From: Coenobita brevimanus
Lineage: Eukaryota > Arthropoda > Malacostraca > Decapoda > Coenobitidae
Assembly: GCA_032717465.1 (NCBI GenBank)
Contig: CM064632.1
Span: 24,012,965 to 24,076,964 of the forward strand
Direction of reading: 5' to 3'
DNA length: 64,000 nucleotides
In this document: piece by piece, positions 1-11,690 of the stretch
Position numbering within the stretch: the stretch's first letter is position 1
Layout: each line of letters starts with the position of its first letter
Position numbers and translations under genes: made by a program
Notes under the pieces: model-generated
Seen by the model: the letters and a program-made list of their open reading frames with translations, nothing else
The model's database searches: none
Told to the model about the DNA's origin: nothing

Positions 1-982
1 TTCTTTAGAATATCTCTTGTGAGTGAGAACATATTCATCAGCTAAAACTGCAGCATCAGACAAATTATCTATTCTTTTCTCATCAAGATATAGGCTTACA
101 TCTTTACTAATACACCTTTTGAAGTCCTCCAGCAAAATCATCTGCTTAAATTTACCAAAATCAGAATCCACATTCTTAGAATTTAACCACTGCTCTAACA
201 GATCTTCTTTGATTTTTGCATACTCAACATGGGATTGCTTATCTTGCTTGTAAGTTGTCCTAAATTTTACTCTATAAGCTTCAGGAACAAGCTCATAGGC
301 CTTAAGAATCAAGCTCTTAACTACATCATAATTATCAGATTGATCCTGAGGCAAAGATGCATAAGGTACTTGAGCTTTGAGCTTTACCGGTGAGAACAGT
401 TTGAAGGAGTACTGGCCAATAATCTTTGGGCCAATTAAAACCTGTAGCTACCCTCTCAAACAACTGAAAATACTTTGTTAAATCAGATTCATTAAAAGGA
501 GGGACAAGTTTAACATTTTTAGCCACATCAAAATCATCAGAGCTAGATGATCCAGTTCCACCTTGTTTCATGTGATACTCATGGTCTGCCTGAATTCTAG
601 CAATTTCAACTTGTGCCTCAGCCTCCTTAGCACGAGACTGAAACTCAGCCTCCTTAGCATGAGACTCTGCCTCCTTAGCCTGAGACTCAGCCTCCTTAGC
701 ACGTGCTTGAAATTCAGCTTCCTTCACACGAGCCTCCTGCAGGGCTAGCTGTAACTTAGCTATTTCAATCTGCGTTTGCTCATTTGGAGGAGTTACATTA
801 AACAAGCTTTCATTATTCATGTCAACAATTTGATCTTTAGAATGATGAGAGTGAACTGCAATTCCCAATTGTTGAGCAACAAGCTTAAGTTCATTCTTTG
901 TTCTGTTTTCTACATCACACACTGTTTGCACATTTGACAAAAAATCTTTGGCTTCATCAAGCGTAGTAATAGTAGACATCAT
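1..982 (-). pseudogene. Ty3/gypsy Gag, partial and frameshifted
   Basis: This encodes the N-terminal part of a retrotransposon Gag, the structural protein of the virus-like particle. It reads leftward from tandem ATGs at 982/979 and runs off the window edge. The N-terminal third begins MSTITTLDEAKDFLSN. The middle is a charged helix with about five repeats of the type AKEAE-x-Q, a likely coiled coil. A SCAN-like segment follows (VPPFNESDLTKYFQLFE, then FNWPKDYW and LLQTVLTGKAQ). SCAN domains are known to derive from Ty3/gypsy Gag. A 7-bp tandem duplication at 371-384 (TGAGCTT twice on the plus strand) breaks the frame. Beyond it a second open frame continues the SCAN-like homology to base 1. 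The adjoining LTR and primer-binding site confirm a retrotransposon rather than a host SCAN protein. Protease, RT and integrase would lie off-window. Confidence 0.82.
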
Positions 983-1039
983 GAATAAATCACAGTCACA
1001 AAATATCAAGCAATATCCTTATGATAATATCCTGAATAT

Positions 1040-1057
1040 CCTGATAAGAGGTCGCCA
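1040..1057 (-). other. Primer-binding site of the gypsy element
   Basis: On the minus strand the sequence just inside the LTR reads TGGCGACCTCTTATCAGG. It starts with the TGG expected for pairing with a tRNA 3'-CCA end and lies about 6 nt from the LTR edge. The primer tRNA was not identified. A search of the first 18 nt against tRNA 3' ends would settle it. Confidence 0.5.
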
Positions 1058-1063
1058 AATTTA

Positions 1064-1855
1064 TGTTACGGAACAGAGAAAGATAATGTACACTTTAAGT
1101 GAGAATACTAAAAATCACTATTGTCCCGTAAAGTTCCAGGTTCAAAACAAAAGAGTTAGGTAAAATTACAAGTTAAAGTTTAATGCTCAAACTAACAACA
1201 AATCATTCAGGACTCATAAGGATAATGTAATGGCAAAAAACAGGTTAAATATATGGTTAACTGCAATAGCCTCTATTAACACGAAATTAGCAAGAGTAAA
1301 TTTATCTAAGTCAGCCCTGATAAAATGAAAATACACTGGGTAATGCTCAGTTAATGCAAGATAAATTATTACAGATACAAAATATTATTAATGATGACTG
1401 ACATAAAGAACCTTACATGAATTACAAAAACCTCACTAGGCCTACAAATTAACACCTTATGCTACACAGTACAAGAAAAAAATGCAATAAGTTATACTCA
1501 AATTACACACAGCTGCTAGATGGTTGGAGACTTCCTGAGCACTCACAATAATAACAACTGTACAGAGGAGGACAGAGATGTGAACAAAATGAGTAGATCT
1601 AAGTGGCAATTAATGTAGAGACTGAGCTCATTATATAGGGGCCGGCAGAGCTTGATACAACTTGTAAGAAGGATGCGCAAATGAAGCCATGGGGACAAAG
1701 AGTTGACAATCCCGCTCTGAACAACAGAAAGAACGACTTACTCTACTATAACGGTAGAAGGGGGGGAGTGAGGTAGAACACGCTCGTGATCAAACAGGCA
1801 GCACATTGTACGTTAGAATTACACAAAGGATGATGAAATCATGGGCTATGTAACA
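1064..1855 (-). mobile_element. LTR of Ty3/gypsy retrotransposon (5' LTR)
   Basis: A 792-bp segment is bounded by TGTTAC at 1064-1069 and GTAACA at 1850-1855, a 6-bp inverted terminal repeat with canonical TG...CA ends. It sits immediately upstream of the primer-binding site and Gag, in the position of a 5' LTR. A TATA-like box lies inside it. The partner LTR and other target-site copy are beyond the left window edge, so LTR-LTR identity and insertion age cannot be judged. The outer flank is a (TA)n tract. Confidence 0.72.
1631..1637 (-). promoter_or_regulatory. TATA box in the LTR
   Basis: The minus strand reads TATATAATGAG within a GC-rich context (CCGGCCCC just upstream). This is a plausible core promoter for the gypsy element, with initiation expected roughly 25-30 nt further left. 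It is inferred from motif and position only. Confidence 0.45.
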
Positions 1856-1856
1856 A

Positions 1857-1862
1857 TATATA

Positions 1863-1922
<60 letters not shown>
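1857..1922. repeat. (TA)n microsatellite
   Basis: An almost pure TA run abuts the outer LTR edge. The element may have inserted into an existing TA tract, which would also hide the target-site duplication. Confidence 0.95.
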
Positions 1923-1927
<5 letters not shown>

Positions 1928-2490
1928 TCTCTCCAAAAGTGCGAAGTGCGCCTTCGCAATGTGCGTCTCGCCTAATGTGCGACGGGGATCTGACAACAAT
2001 TAATTATTCAGAAAGCGCGTTTGCTACTTGTAATGTGCGACGGGCATGAAAAATTGAGACAAATACAGTATTCTCTTGCAACTTGCGAGCATAATTTGTA
2101 GCGTGCGATGGGAAAGGGTGGGGCTGGTGAGTATGTGTGGTGCTGTGTGGCTGATGGGTGAATGGTGGCCACAGTAGCAGGATTATGACGGAATGTCTTT
2201 AGTGTCTGACCTGGACTTTAAGGGCTTCTTGGAGCAGCAACAGGCAGCACCTATCCTAGTGCAAACTATTATGTGCATTCCATAAAACTGGCCACACAAT
2301 ATTGTGCTTTACGAGCATTCGTTAATCACTGGAGCACTCGTCACCAGGGTTGCCATTTGGTATTTTTCATTACCAAATGTGGGGTAATTTGGTAACGAAA
2401 AATTCGATCGGTAATGAGTCAGAATGATTCATTACCAAAAGGATTTTTCATATGTATGAGTGTAACGAGGATGGAGACTGTAGATTATCT
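1923..2490. other. Unassigned; GTGCGACGGG motif cluster
   Basis: There is no gene here. The motif GTGCGA(C/T)GGG occurs near 1976, 2034 and 2104, and again near 4434. A self-complementary GCGAAGTGCGCCTTCGC lies near 1940. Interleaved GGTAAT/ATTACC motifs at 2355-2440 could form small hairpins. The GTGCGACGGG pieces may be remnants of one repeat family. Confidence 0.4.
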
Positions 2491-2563
2491 TTTTTTTTTT
2501 TTTTCATTCAATACATGAAAGAAGGAACCAAAGGCCAAGAGCCCACACACTGTTCCTTCCCAG

Positions 2564-2570
<7 letters not shown>
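2491..2570 (+). repeat. Small dispersed hairpin repeat, copy A
   Basis: A T-run is followed by a short module, GAAGGAACCAAAGGCCA, a spacer, then GTTCCTTC. The outer GAAGGAAC and GTTCCTTC are inverted complements. The same module recurs at 47414-47500 and 63793-63880 with the same T-run/module order. It is a small interspersed repeat of unknown origin; no RNA family was recognised. A (GA)n tract at 2569-2597 follows directly. Confidence 0.65.
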
Positions 2571-2597
<27 letters not shown>

Positions 2598-2599
<2 letters not shown>

Positions 2600-4860
2600 A
2601 AATCCCTCCAGTAATGATGAGAGTGATAGTGAAGCACGGGATGAGGCCCGTGAAGAACAGCTGTTGAGTGTTTTGATTCAGCTTCCGCGGTACGGCCTCG
2701 GGTACCACAACAATTCGCATTATCTACCCTCTGTACAGTCGGCCTAAGAAGTGACGGCGGAGTATCCAGAAGTTTTCGGTCAGCGATAGTGCACATACTC
2801 TTCCTTATACCTCTATGAGGTGAAACCTAATACGTAAAATTGTTACAAAAAACAATAAATCAATGCCACAATACCTGTATATTTCAAAATTGTAGGAAGC
2901 AGTTCGTTAGTTACGATAATAGGAAATCCTAAACGGAACTAACTGAAATTTCACAACTATCGCTCAGGGACAGTCAGGAATATTTTGTGGAGTTCAAACC
3001 CAGTATGGTAAAACGCAATAATTTTTTAGTAGTGTAAAACTAAACAAAAGGAAGCTTCAATAAACAATTAAAATTAGTAATTATTATTTATAAAATAATG
3101 TCCGTTACAATATTATGGACTAATTTAAAGTCATTTATTTCCGTTTCCAATTTCTCCATGAACGACGACAAAAAGCGGGAAGGCGGCGTAAGCCAGTAAG
3201 CTATTTTAAATGTTTCGATCAACACGCACGAAAGGAGATAACATTTACTCAACGACATGTAGTTATTATACTGCCTTTGGCCAGTTTTCCATCAAGAAAA
3301 ATCTCTGGATTACTTAATATAAGCCAGAGGGCTCTCGGTGAAATAAGTATAAAAAAAAGAACCTCGAAATTTGCCTAGAGTCGGAGCTCCTTGGAGAATG
3401 CTAACTTGTCATAGTCTGATATCCTCAGTGCATAATCGATTAGCAAGAGTAATAAAATGCAGAAGTTCATAAACAAATCACTGAGTTCAAAACTTCCAAA
3501 TCAGCATTTTCTGTTCAGCAGGACATTATAGTTTATTTAAAAAGACAGATATTAAGATTAAAAGATGGAGTAGAAAGTGCGTGCTTTTGCATTGCAAGAA
3601 TTTATGAACTCATGTTTTGGTCCTGTTTATTGCCTGGTGTAAGAGAAAAATGCAAAATCTGTCATACCTCCTTACAGCTAAAAAAATAATTTTGCATCAA
3701 TTGGTAATAAAGTTGCTAATTATAATTATTTCTGGCGGGAGGAAGACGGAATAAAAGGCAGTATGGTCTTGCTGCTACCGCAGGTAGGGCATCGTTACGA
3801 AGAATAATTTCATTGTTATGGCATCCTTATTGTTGCTGTATCATCACCATAGCATTTGAAAATAAGGCAGTGTATTGCAGTCACAAGAATTTTCCTTAAC
3901 TGGTCTTCAAAACTAGAGCATCTGTATTTGAAATCCTGGGAAAAATAAATCAGGAACACGGAGTTATAGGCCTACTGCCCACCGCGCGCGGAGTAATATA
4001 TTTCACATTCATTCAAATCGGGAAAGGTAACTAAGTGTTAACTTCTAAATCTAATATATCACTGCTTCCCGTTATTCATTTTACATCATTCTTAGCTAGA
4101 TATGATATATATTTTATTTGATATGACGTGATGAAGGCATTGAATGTTTACCTCATATTCACTGTTTTCATTGAACGCATGGCAGTGCAGAGTGACCGAA
4201 GCAATCTGAAACTCTGCCATCACTTCTTGGGGCGACTGTACAATGCTGAGAGGTCTTGAATTTTCATAATAAATATGCAGTATTACTCTTGCATGTTTCT
4301 ATTGTAAGTTTTCCTTTTGCATTTTAGTTAGGGATAGATATTGGTGAATCAATATACGAAATATCAGGATGTGTTGCTCATAAAACCATTTTAACATGGG
4401 ATCCTATGCTTCGCAAAGTGCAGATTTATAAAGTGCGACGGGCTGTGTCGCCCATATTCACGCATTATATGCGCGATGACTTAAACAAAGCTGCAAGAAA
4501 ATTTCAGTACGTAAAAAAAGAGTACTGGCAGTAACTTGTCTCTGACGCCCTCACGGTGTTCCTCAGAGTCAACATTACCACAATTATGAAGACTAATGCA
4601 ACGATCCACATCTATTTCCGAGTATCAAAACGCTTCCAAAAGCCAACCTTTACACACGTGCAAGAATGGACTAGTAATGCTCACACAAGGGCCGTATCTC
4701 CACTCCCATCACAGCGACTCTCAAAGTCACTATGTACCAGCTTCCCGTGAGAGCTGAAGGCGACGCAAGGAGAGCAAAGAGACAGCCAGCAAGGAAATAA
4801 ACTAGATTTTTCACCAGTATCACCAATTCTGGCGACGGAGCCTTAGATGCGCTCACCCTG
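2598..4860. other. Unassigned AT-rich DNA
   Basis: No gene, RNA or repeat was recognised apart from another GTGCGACGGG motif near 4434. Open frames are short with no homology I can see. Confidence 0.4.
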
Positions 4861-4869
4861 GCAGGATTA

Positions 4870-5639
4870 TGCATGTGCTTGACTGGAAGTGGGATTCCGG
4901 AGGACGGGCTGGGTGGATGAGGAGGAGACAGGGAAGGAGGGGAGAGGAATGGTGAGGAAGGAGAAGGGAAAGAGAAGTGGTGTGGAAGGAGAAGGGAAAG
5001 GAATGGAGAGGAAGGAGAAGGGAAAGAGGAATGGAGAGGCAGATGGCAGCAGTGAAGGAGGAAGAAAGGAATGGAGAGGAAGGAGAATTGAAACAGGAGT
5101 GGAGAGGAAGTTGGCAGCAGTGAAGGAGGGAGAAAGGAATGGAGAAGAAGGAGAAGGGAAAGAGGAATGGAGAGGAAGATGGCAGCAGTGAAGGACGGAG
5201 AGAGGGGGGAGAGAGACGAGAGGAGGTGCAGGGGAGAGACGGAGAGAGAAGGAAAGATGAGGAAGGAAGCAAAATTAAGTGAAAGAGAGAGGAATGAAGT
5301 AAAGGGAGATAGAAGAGAAGCAGTAAAAGAAAGGCAGGGAGGGAGGGAGGGAGAGGGAAGGGAAATGTGAGAGAAAAGGAAAAAAGACACGAAGGAGAAG
5401 AGGAAGGAGAGTGTGCATGGAGGGAAAGAGGAGAGATGAAGGGAGACAGCGGCAACCAAGCTAGAGAATGGAGAGAAGAGGAAGGAGGAAAGCACGATGG
5501 GCGATGGGAGAGGAGTGACGAAGAGCAGAGAGGAGGGAAAAGAGAGTAGGAAGGAAAAAGAAGAGAGGGAGAGAATGAAGGGAATAGCTGAGAATCACGA
5601 GGACATGGGAGCGGTTAAGGAGTAGGAGAGGGTTAAGGG

Positions 5640-5689
<50 letters not shown>

Positions 5690-5690
5690 A
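4870..5690 (+). repeat. Polypurine block with (GA)n
   Basis: This is a long strand-asymmetric purine stretch of degenerate GGAGAGGAA-type units ending in a pure (GA)n tract at 5640-5686. Minus-strand frames encode Ser/Leu/Pro-rich low-complexity sequence and are artefacts. Internal units such as GGAATGGAGAGGAAG recur, so it is partly a decayed minisatellite. Such homopurine DNA can form triplex structures. Confidence 0.85.
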
Positions 5691-5973
5691 CAAATAAAAC
5701 AATAACGAAGGCTACAAGAAAGCAAGAGAGAATAGAGAATCAAGAGAGAGCAGTAAGGAGAGAGGCGGCGGGGTGGAAGGTTGGGACACACAGGGTTTAC
5801 GCCGCTGGAACAAACGACTGGGCTATATTTACGTGACAGAGCCGAATTGATGTGAAGTGGGGATAAAAATTCGTGACCTTGTTCCCTCACGAAGAAGTGG
5901 AAGGTCCTCTGGGGGGTTTAGAGAAGAGAGAGGGGGAGTTTAGAGCGTAGGACAGGGAGAGGGTAAGGAGATG

Positions 5974-5974
<1 letters not shown>

Positions 5975-6008
<34 letters not shown>

Positions 6009-6019
6009 GAGACTATTAG

Positions 6020-6054
<35 letters not shown>
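5975..6054. repeat. (GA)n and (GT)n microsatellites
   Basis: GA repeats (about 5975-6009) are followed by GT repeats (6024-6054). Confidence 0.9.
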
Positions 6055-6056
<2 letters not shown>

Positions 6057-7171
6057 CGTGTCAGTGTGCATGCACGTGTGTTGCAAGAGCAGCTGGCACT
6101 AGATATAATCTGTTCGTCTCACTTGTCGCCGGCCTAACCCGACAGTCGGCAACCCAACCCAGTAACTCGGCATATTGATGGTACTGCCGGCTCGTTCTCT
6201 GTTCAGGCAGCTCTAAATTATCATCCAGCGGGGCCTAATTAATGGACGTAATCTGCAATAACCACGAGGACGATGTACGTGTACAGCCGAGAATAACTGG
6301 AACATGTATTGGGCCTGAAAGTATTTTAAAATGATAATGTCCCCGTGTTGGTATTATTTACGGGGGGTTGATGCAGCCTGTGGACTTAATATAGAGTATA
6401 GACTATAGGGTGACTGTGATTATATAGGTTGTTTTATGTTTAAAACAAACAAACAAACACACACACACACACACACACACACAACGTCGAGTCCACTTCT
6501 CTCCATCCATCCATTTTTTTCACAGCATTCCATTTTCTTTATTTTACATTATTTTTTTACTTCATTTATTTTTTGTTATACGAGGCCGTCCTGACTTAAC
6601 ACTCACGCTCCTGTGAGTCACCCTTCGTTGCGTCAATACTTTTGGTGTACGATGAAATAATACACTTAGTCAATAAAACGGGTATTTGCGACCAAGGGTG
6701 GATGCGCAATCTCAAATGATCGTTACTGGATGACGCAGATGGTGCCCAACCAATGGCATCCTCTAGTTATCCCATTACTCAGCTTTAGGTGTCGTTCAAA
6801 AAGTGGCCCTCCATTTTCTCAGTTTAGGGAGCTTTCGACTCCATTTCCACCACAGCCTGTGGACACATATCCTGCCCGTAACCGCATACATACATACCTG
6901 AACTTCCTCCTCTTCTTTTTCCCTTCGTCATGCACTCTGAATCTGCGTAATTTTTGTTGTACAATTGGTCCGAATTAGGCTACACCAATTGCTTTCATAC
7001 GAAAACGTTGAGAAATACATAATCTATAGCTACTTCTCATTAACTTACATCGAAAAAGGGTATATTTCTGGGTCATAAAAGTGAGAAAGGGGGTACTGAA
7101 ATAAATATTAGTTTTGCGTTTTGCTTCATCTAATTTCATATACACCACCCACCATCTGGTAATAGAGCTAT

Positions 7172-7208
<37 letters not shown>

Positions 7209-7474
7209 GGAGTACAGGTAAACAAATGTATGAAGCCAGAAGCAAAATGTGGCCAAGAGAGTAAGTAGTTTTAGACTGCCGATATGGAAGGCGTCGGGGT
7301 GGGGTCGGGTGTGTAAAGTCCTATGGGGTTGGTGTGGGGGTGTGGCTAAGTGCTTGGCCGCGTTTGGACGTAACCTGCGTCGTTTGGTCACGAGATAGTT
7401 CATGGTAATACTAGGAGCCAGTTTATAATGTTAACACAGGCAAACACACGCAGGCACATCGACAGCCACACACA

Positions 7475-7478
<4 letters not shown>
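6055..7478. other. Unassigned with short CA/GT tracts
   Basis: There is a (CA)n tract at 6458-6482 and a (GT)n tract at 7173-7199. No gene or dispersed repeat was recognised in the rest. Confidence 0.5.

Positions 7479-7530
<52 letters not shown>
7479..7530. repeat. (GA)n microsatellite
   Basis: A pure GA run of about 52 bp. The stretch from 7531 to 8057 holds nothing recognisable except an AATAAAATCGTCT motif at 7851 that recurs elsewhere in the window. Confidence 0.93.
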
Positions 7531-7532
<2 letters not shown>

Positions 7533-8057
7533 ATGAAAGCTGCATCTAGCCCTTGCAGTTTGACAGTTTTTCTAAACTAATCTATAAAATACCAATAATA
7601 GACTATATATCATCGGAAGGAAGAAATTAGAGGAATCACTTCGGTACGATGATTATTTACTTATTTAATTTCATTTATTTATTTATTTACTGTTACATAC
7701 TGGTCTTGTTATCCCCAGACGGTATAAATCAATTAGCCTTTAAAAACTCTCCAAATAACTACATATAGATTAGCAGGGATCTCTCACAGACTACTGAACG
7801 TGTAGTAAACTTGTATCTAACTCCGGTTCGTAAGTCTCTGTCTTATACTAAATAAAATCGTCTCCAGATACCAAGAATACAGTGAAAAAAATCGGACTGA
7901 ACAGGTAAATGAGTGGGATAAGGTGGGTGCGTTGTCTAGTCGTAGTAAAATTAACCACGTCTTTATTACGATATACAGTTGGCCACACATGAACCTGGTA
8001 CAGTGTCTGTGTGACGTGAAGGTTTATCAACAATTTCCGACGGTCATGCATCACGGT

Positions 8058-8899
8058 TACTTAGTCTATCTATCTATCTATCTATCTATTGCCAGACGCC
8101 TCAATCCCGTTTGGGGTGGCCACAAACAAATCGCCTCCAAGTCGCCCTGTCCCCCGCCATTTCACTGCCCTGCTCCCAACTCACATCCCCCTCTCTCATA
8201 TACCTCTCCACCCCATCCCTCCATCTCATCCTCGGCCTCCCCCTCCCTCTTCCCCTCTCCACCTCACTCACATACACTCTCTTCGTCCGTCTTTCACCCT
8301 CCATCCTCTCCACATGGCCAAACCACCTCAGTGTGTTCCTCATAACGCTTCCTAGCACATCCACATCAACTCCACAACGCTCCTTTATATCCTCATTCGT
8401 CAGCCTGTCTCTCCATGTGACTCCACAGGCTCCTCTTAAATAACTCATTTCCACTGCTCTCACTCTTGACTTGTGTCCTTCCAACAACGTCCAAGCTTCA
8501 CTTCCGTACGTTAGAGTTGGTATCACAATACTATCATGTAGTAACTTTTTCACTTCCATGCTCACTTCCCTGTTTCTTATCACTGCTTTCAAAGAACGAA
8601 CCAGCAACCTTTCTTCCCTGCTGTACCCTTTCAAGCACTTCACCCTCCAAACCTCCATCCTTACCCATCACACTACCCAAGTACTTAAACGTACTCACAT
8701 TTTCCAGTTCCTCACCATCCAACCTCGCTGTACATTCACTGACTTCACCTCTCTCAAAGACCATCACTTTACTCTTCCCTACATTCACCTTTAGATTCCG
8801 TTTCTTACACACTCTCCCAAACTCATCCACCAAGCCTTGCAGCTCCCCTTCGTCTTCACTCAACAACACAGTATCATCTGCAAACAACAGTACTTAGTC
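8058..8899 (-). mobile_element. LINE family L-A, 5'-truncated copy 1
   Basis: This is the 3' end of a non-LTR retrotransposon reading leftward. It begins exactly at the catalytic LFADDTVLL motif of the reverse transcriptase, continues through KSKVMVFERGE, FKYLGSV, TYGSEAWTL and LRWFGHVERM, and ends FVCGHPKRD then stop. The coding part is split by a 4-bp duplication (GAAC twice at 8594-8601) when compared with the copy at 26226. The 3' end has a (GATA)-type tail (8067-8089 on the plus strand). TACTTAGTC is present at 8058-8066 and 8891-8899, a 9-bp target-site duplication. 5' truncation plus duplication is the signature of target-primed reverse transcription. The RT clade is not resolved by eye. 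Confidence 0.9.
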
Positions 8900-9429
8900 A
8901 TTTCAAGTAATATTTGGCACCTCCGTTCATTCATGTCAGAGCCACCAACAAAATGTCATTATGTCAAGGTTGTCAAGTGTACCAAATGCCAGACCTCTGC
9001 TACACATTGATGCCACCAGGTTCATATGCTACCAAATGTACATCGATGCTAACACTAGAAGATTTTTCAATTTCAGAAGACCTCTACCAGTCAGGAGTTA
9101 ATGAAGGCTATATCTCACCCACTGAGTTCGTAGCCTCAATAAGGGCACATTAAATAATTTGGAAACGGCAAAACTGAAATAAAAATAATGTTCTTGCGTG
9201 GAAGGGGTTAAAACAGAAAATTTCTCAGCGTAGTGTACGGTTTACTGGTTGCTGATTACTTTTCTACTTGTGTTGATTTAAGACGCAATTCCATCCTTAA
9301 TTCATTCTTCTGTCCTACAGATAATTTTATACAACATAACAAAGATCTATTGTACTTACCGGGTTTGGGAAGACTGTACAAAAAGTCTCTCCAAAACTTT
9401 AGCCAGCCAGAATAAACTGTCACGGTATC
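8900..9429. other. Unassigned
   Basis: No gene was recognised. The short open frames lack any recognisable domain. Confidence 0.4.
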
Positions 9430-9660
9430 TTTTCATCCTATATTTGGCCAGATTTTCGCCCAGTTGCAGCTTATTTCACGTAGGTCAGTGGCAGAAAAAG
9501 ATTATACTATGGCTCTATATCTTGCCAATTGCACTTCCTTCCTACATAGCATCGTTTTCTTGTGTTAATCTCTAGTCAAAACTTGACATTCAAGTTGGAA
9601 AGACGATAATTTTAGGCCAAGCTAGAGTAAGAAGAACACATGAAAAATGCCACAGAGCTG
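9430..9660 (+). repeat. Dispersed repeat X, copy 1
   Basis: Segments such as CAGCTTATTTCACGTAGGTC, GTCAGTGGCAGAAAAAGA, and TTTTAGGCCAAGCTAGAGTA are shared in the same order with 24080-24270 and with the two halves flanking the LINE at 38520-40774. There is no coding capacity. The class is unknown, possibly a decayed DNA transposon or SINE-like element. Confidence 0.7.
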
Positions 9661-9747
9661 AAAGAGTTCATTCATTCAGGCGAGATTACTTTTTTATATA
9701 TTAATCCTTGTTACCATGACACGTTTTTCAACAATTATTTCCAAGGC

Positions 9748-9966
9748 CAGTATTCAACGTCGGCTAAGGAGGCTCCCTAACACCTCTTCCTAAGTGATTT
9801 ATTCTTCTTATTCTACCTTGCCGTCTTTTTGTATGTTACGTAATTCATTCTAAATATCACCATGCTCCGCATAAGTAACATACAAAATGATATTAGCCAG
9901 CCGAATAAAAAAACAGATCGGTGAGGAAGAGGCGTTAGGGAGCTTTCTCCCTAGAATACGAACCCA
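9748..9966. repeat. Hairpin (MITE-like) element
   Basis: Left arm (9748-9845) and right arm (9870-9966) are imperfect inverted complements. Landmarks are GCTCCCTAACACCTCTTCCT at about 9772 against AGGAAGAGGCGTTAGGGAGC near 9923, and TTTTTGTATGTTACG (from about 9826) against AAGTAACATACAAAATG (from about 9873). It has no coding capacity and a loop of about 25 bp. A further TCTCCCTAACGC motif lies just downstream at about 10014. This is consistent with a foldback MITE or long hairpin RNA source; terminal duplications are not clear. Confidence 0.72.
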
Positions 9967-10052
9967 AATTCATTTAGGGATGATTCAAATGATATCTAAC
10001 AGCTCGAATTTAAAGTCTCCCTAACGCTGAAGAAACTATTATGAATACAGAA

Positions 10053-10831
<779 letters not shown>

Positions 10832-10914
10832 GATGAGATGTCAAGTTGAGCTTTAACTAATGCTCGGTAAATTTCCTAGTGGAATGAAAAAAAACGTAGG
10901 GCAGCTGGTTACCA

Positions 10915-11030
10915 CAAGTTACGGCCACACCACTACACTACCACACCTCCACACCATCTCACTGCCACACCACCAGACTACCATTCGATCACACTGCCAC
11001 ACCACCACACTTCCATACTGTCAGGACTGT
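10915..11030 (+). repeat. Short CCACA-type array
   Basis: Degenerate ACCACACTACCACACC units like those of the large array at 12540-14240, separated from it by about 1.5 kb of other repeats. Confidence 0.8.
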
Positions 11031-11088
11031 AAAATATCTTAATACATAATAACCAGCAACATACATAATATAGTCTAGAGGTTAGATC

Positions 11089-11146
11089 AATGTCAAACCT
11101 AGGGGCCAAAGGAAGTAACGTTAGCACCTATCCAGAATGTCTAATA
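11089..11146 (+). repeat. Direct repeat flanking a tandem array, left copy
   Basis: Shares TGTCAAA(C/T)CTAGGGGCCAAAG, then ACGTTAGCACCT and CAGAAT with 12080-12130. The two copies bracket the 170-bp array and about 400 bp of other DNA, suggesting a larger composite unit or a paired terminal repeat. Confidence 0.6.
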
Positions 11147-11169
11147 TTTCACCTAGCTTGTGTGATGAT

Positions 11170-11690
11170 TCTGGTATTACAGAATTGTAGTAACAGTGTA
11201 TGAATTGTTACACAATAATTGTATTGTACATAATTGTATTGTAACTCTTACATATCATTTGCAGTTACATAACTGTAGTAAGTGTAACAAATCTAGTAAC
11301 ACTGCAGTAATATTGGAATAACATTGTTGTAATACATAATTGTAACATTGTATGAACTGTTACATAATTGTATTGTTACATAATAATTGTATTGTACATA
11401 ATTGTATTGTAGTTGTTACATATCGTTTGTAGTTACATAACTGTAGCAAGCGTAACATAATTCTAGTAACACTGTAGTAATATTGTAGTAACATTGTAGT
11501 AATACATAACTGTAACATTGTATGAACTGTTACATGATTGTATTGTTACATAATAATTGTATTGTACATAACTGTATTGTAATTGTTACATATCGTTTAT
11601 AGTTGCATAACTGAAGCAAATGTAACAATGCAATCGTTTGTCGTTACAAAATTTTAGTAATTGCAGTAATATTGTAGTAACTGCAGTCCT
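11170..11690 (+). repeat. Tandem array, unit about 152-170 bp
   Basis: TGTAACATTGTATGAACTGT occurs at 11341 and 11511, a 170-bp period. A related start (GTAACAGTGTATGAATTGTT) lies at 11190, where one short block is missing, giving about 152 bp. Units are rich in TTACATAA/ATTGTA and are partly self-complementary. No coding capacity. Confidence 0.85.

Noticed and set aside
335..1009. Host SCAN-domain or coiled-coil protein
   Set aside because: The adjacent primer-binding site and TG...CA LTR show it is a retrotransposon Gag.
4671..5495. 274- and 200-codon Ser/Leu/Pro frames on the minus strand
   Set aside because: They translate a polypurine block; overlapping frames share the same biased composition. 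The same reasoning applies to 40964-42040, 30015-30879 and 48653-49567.
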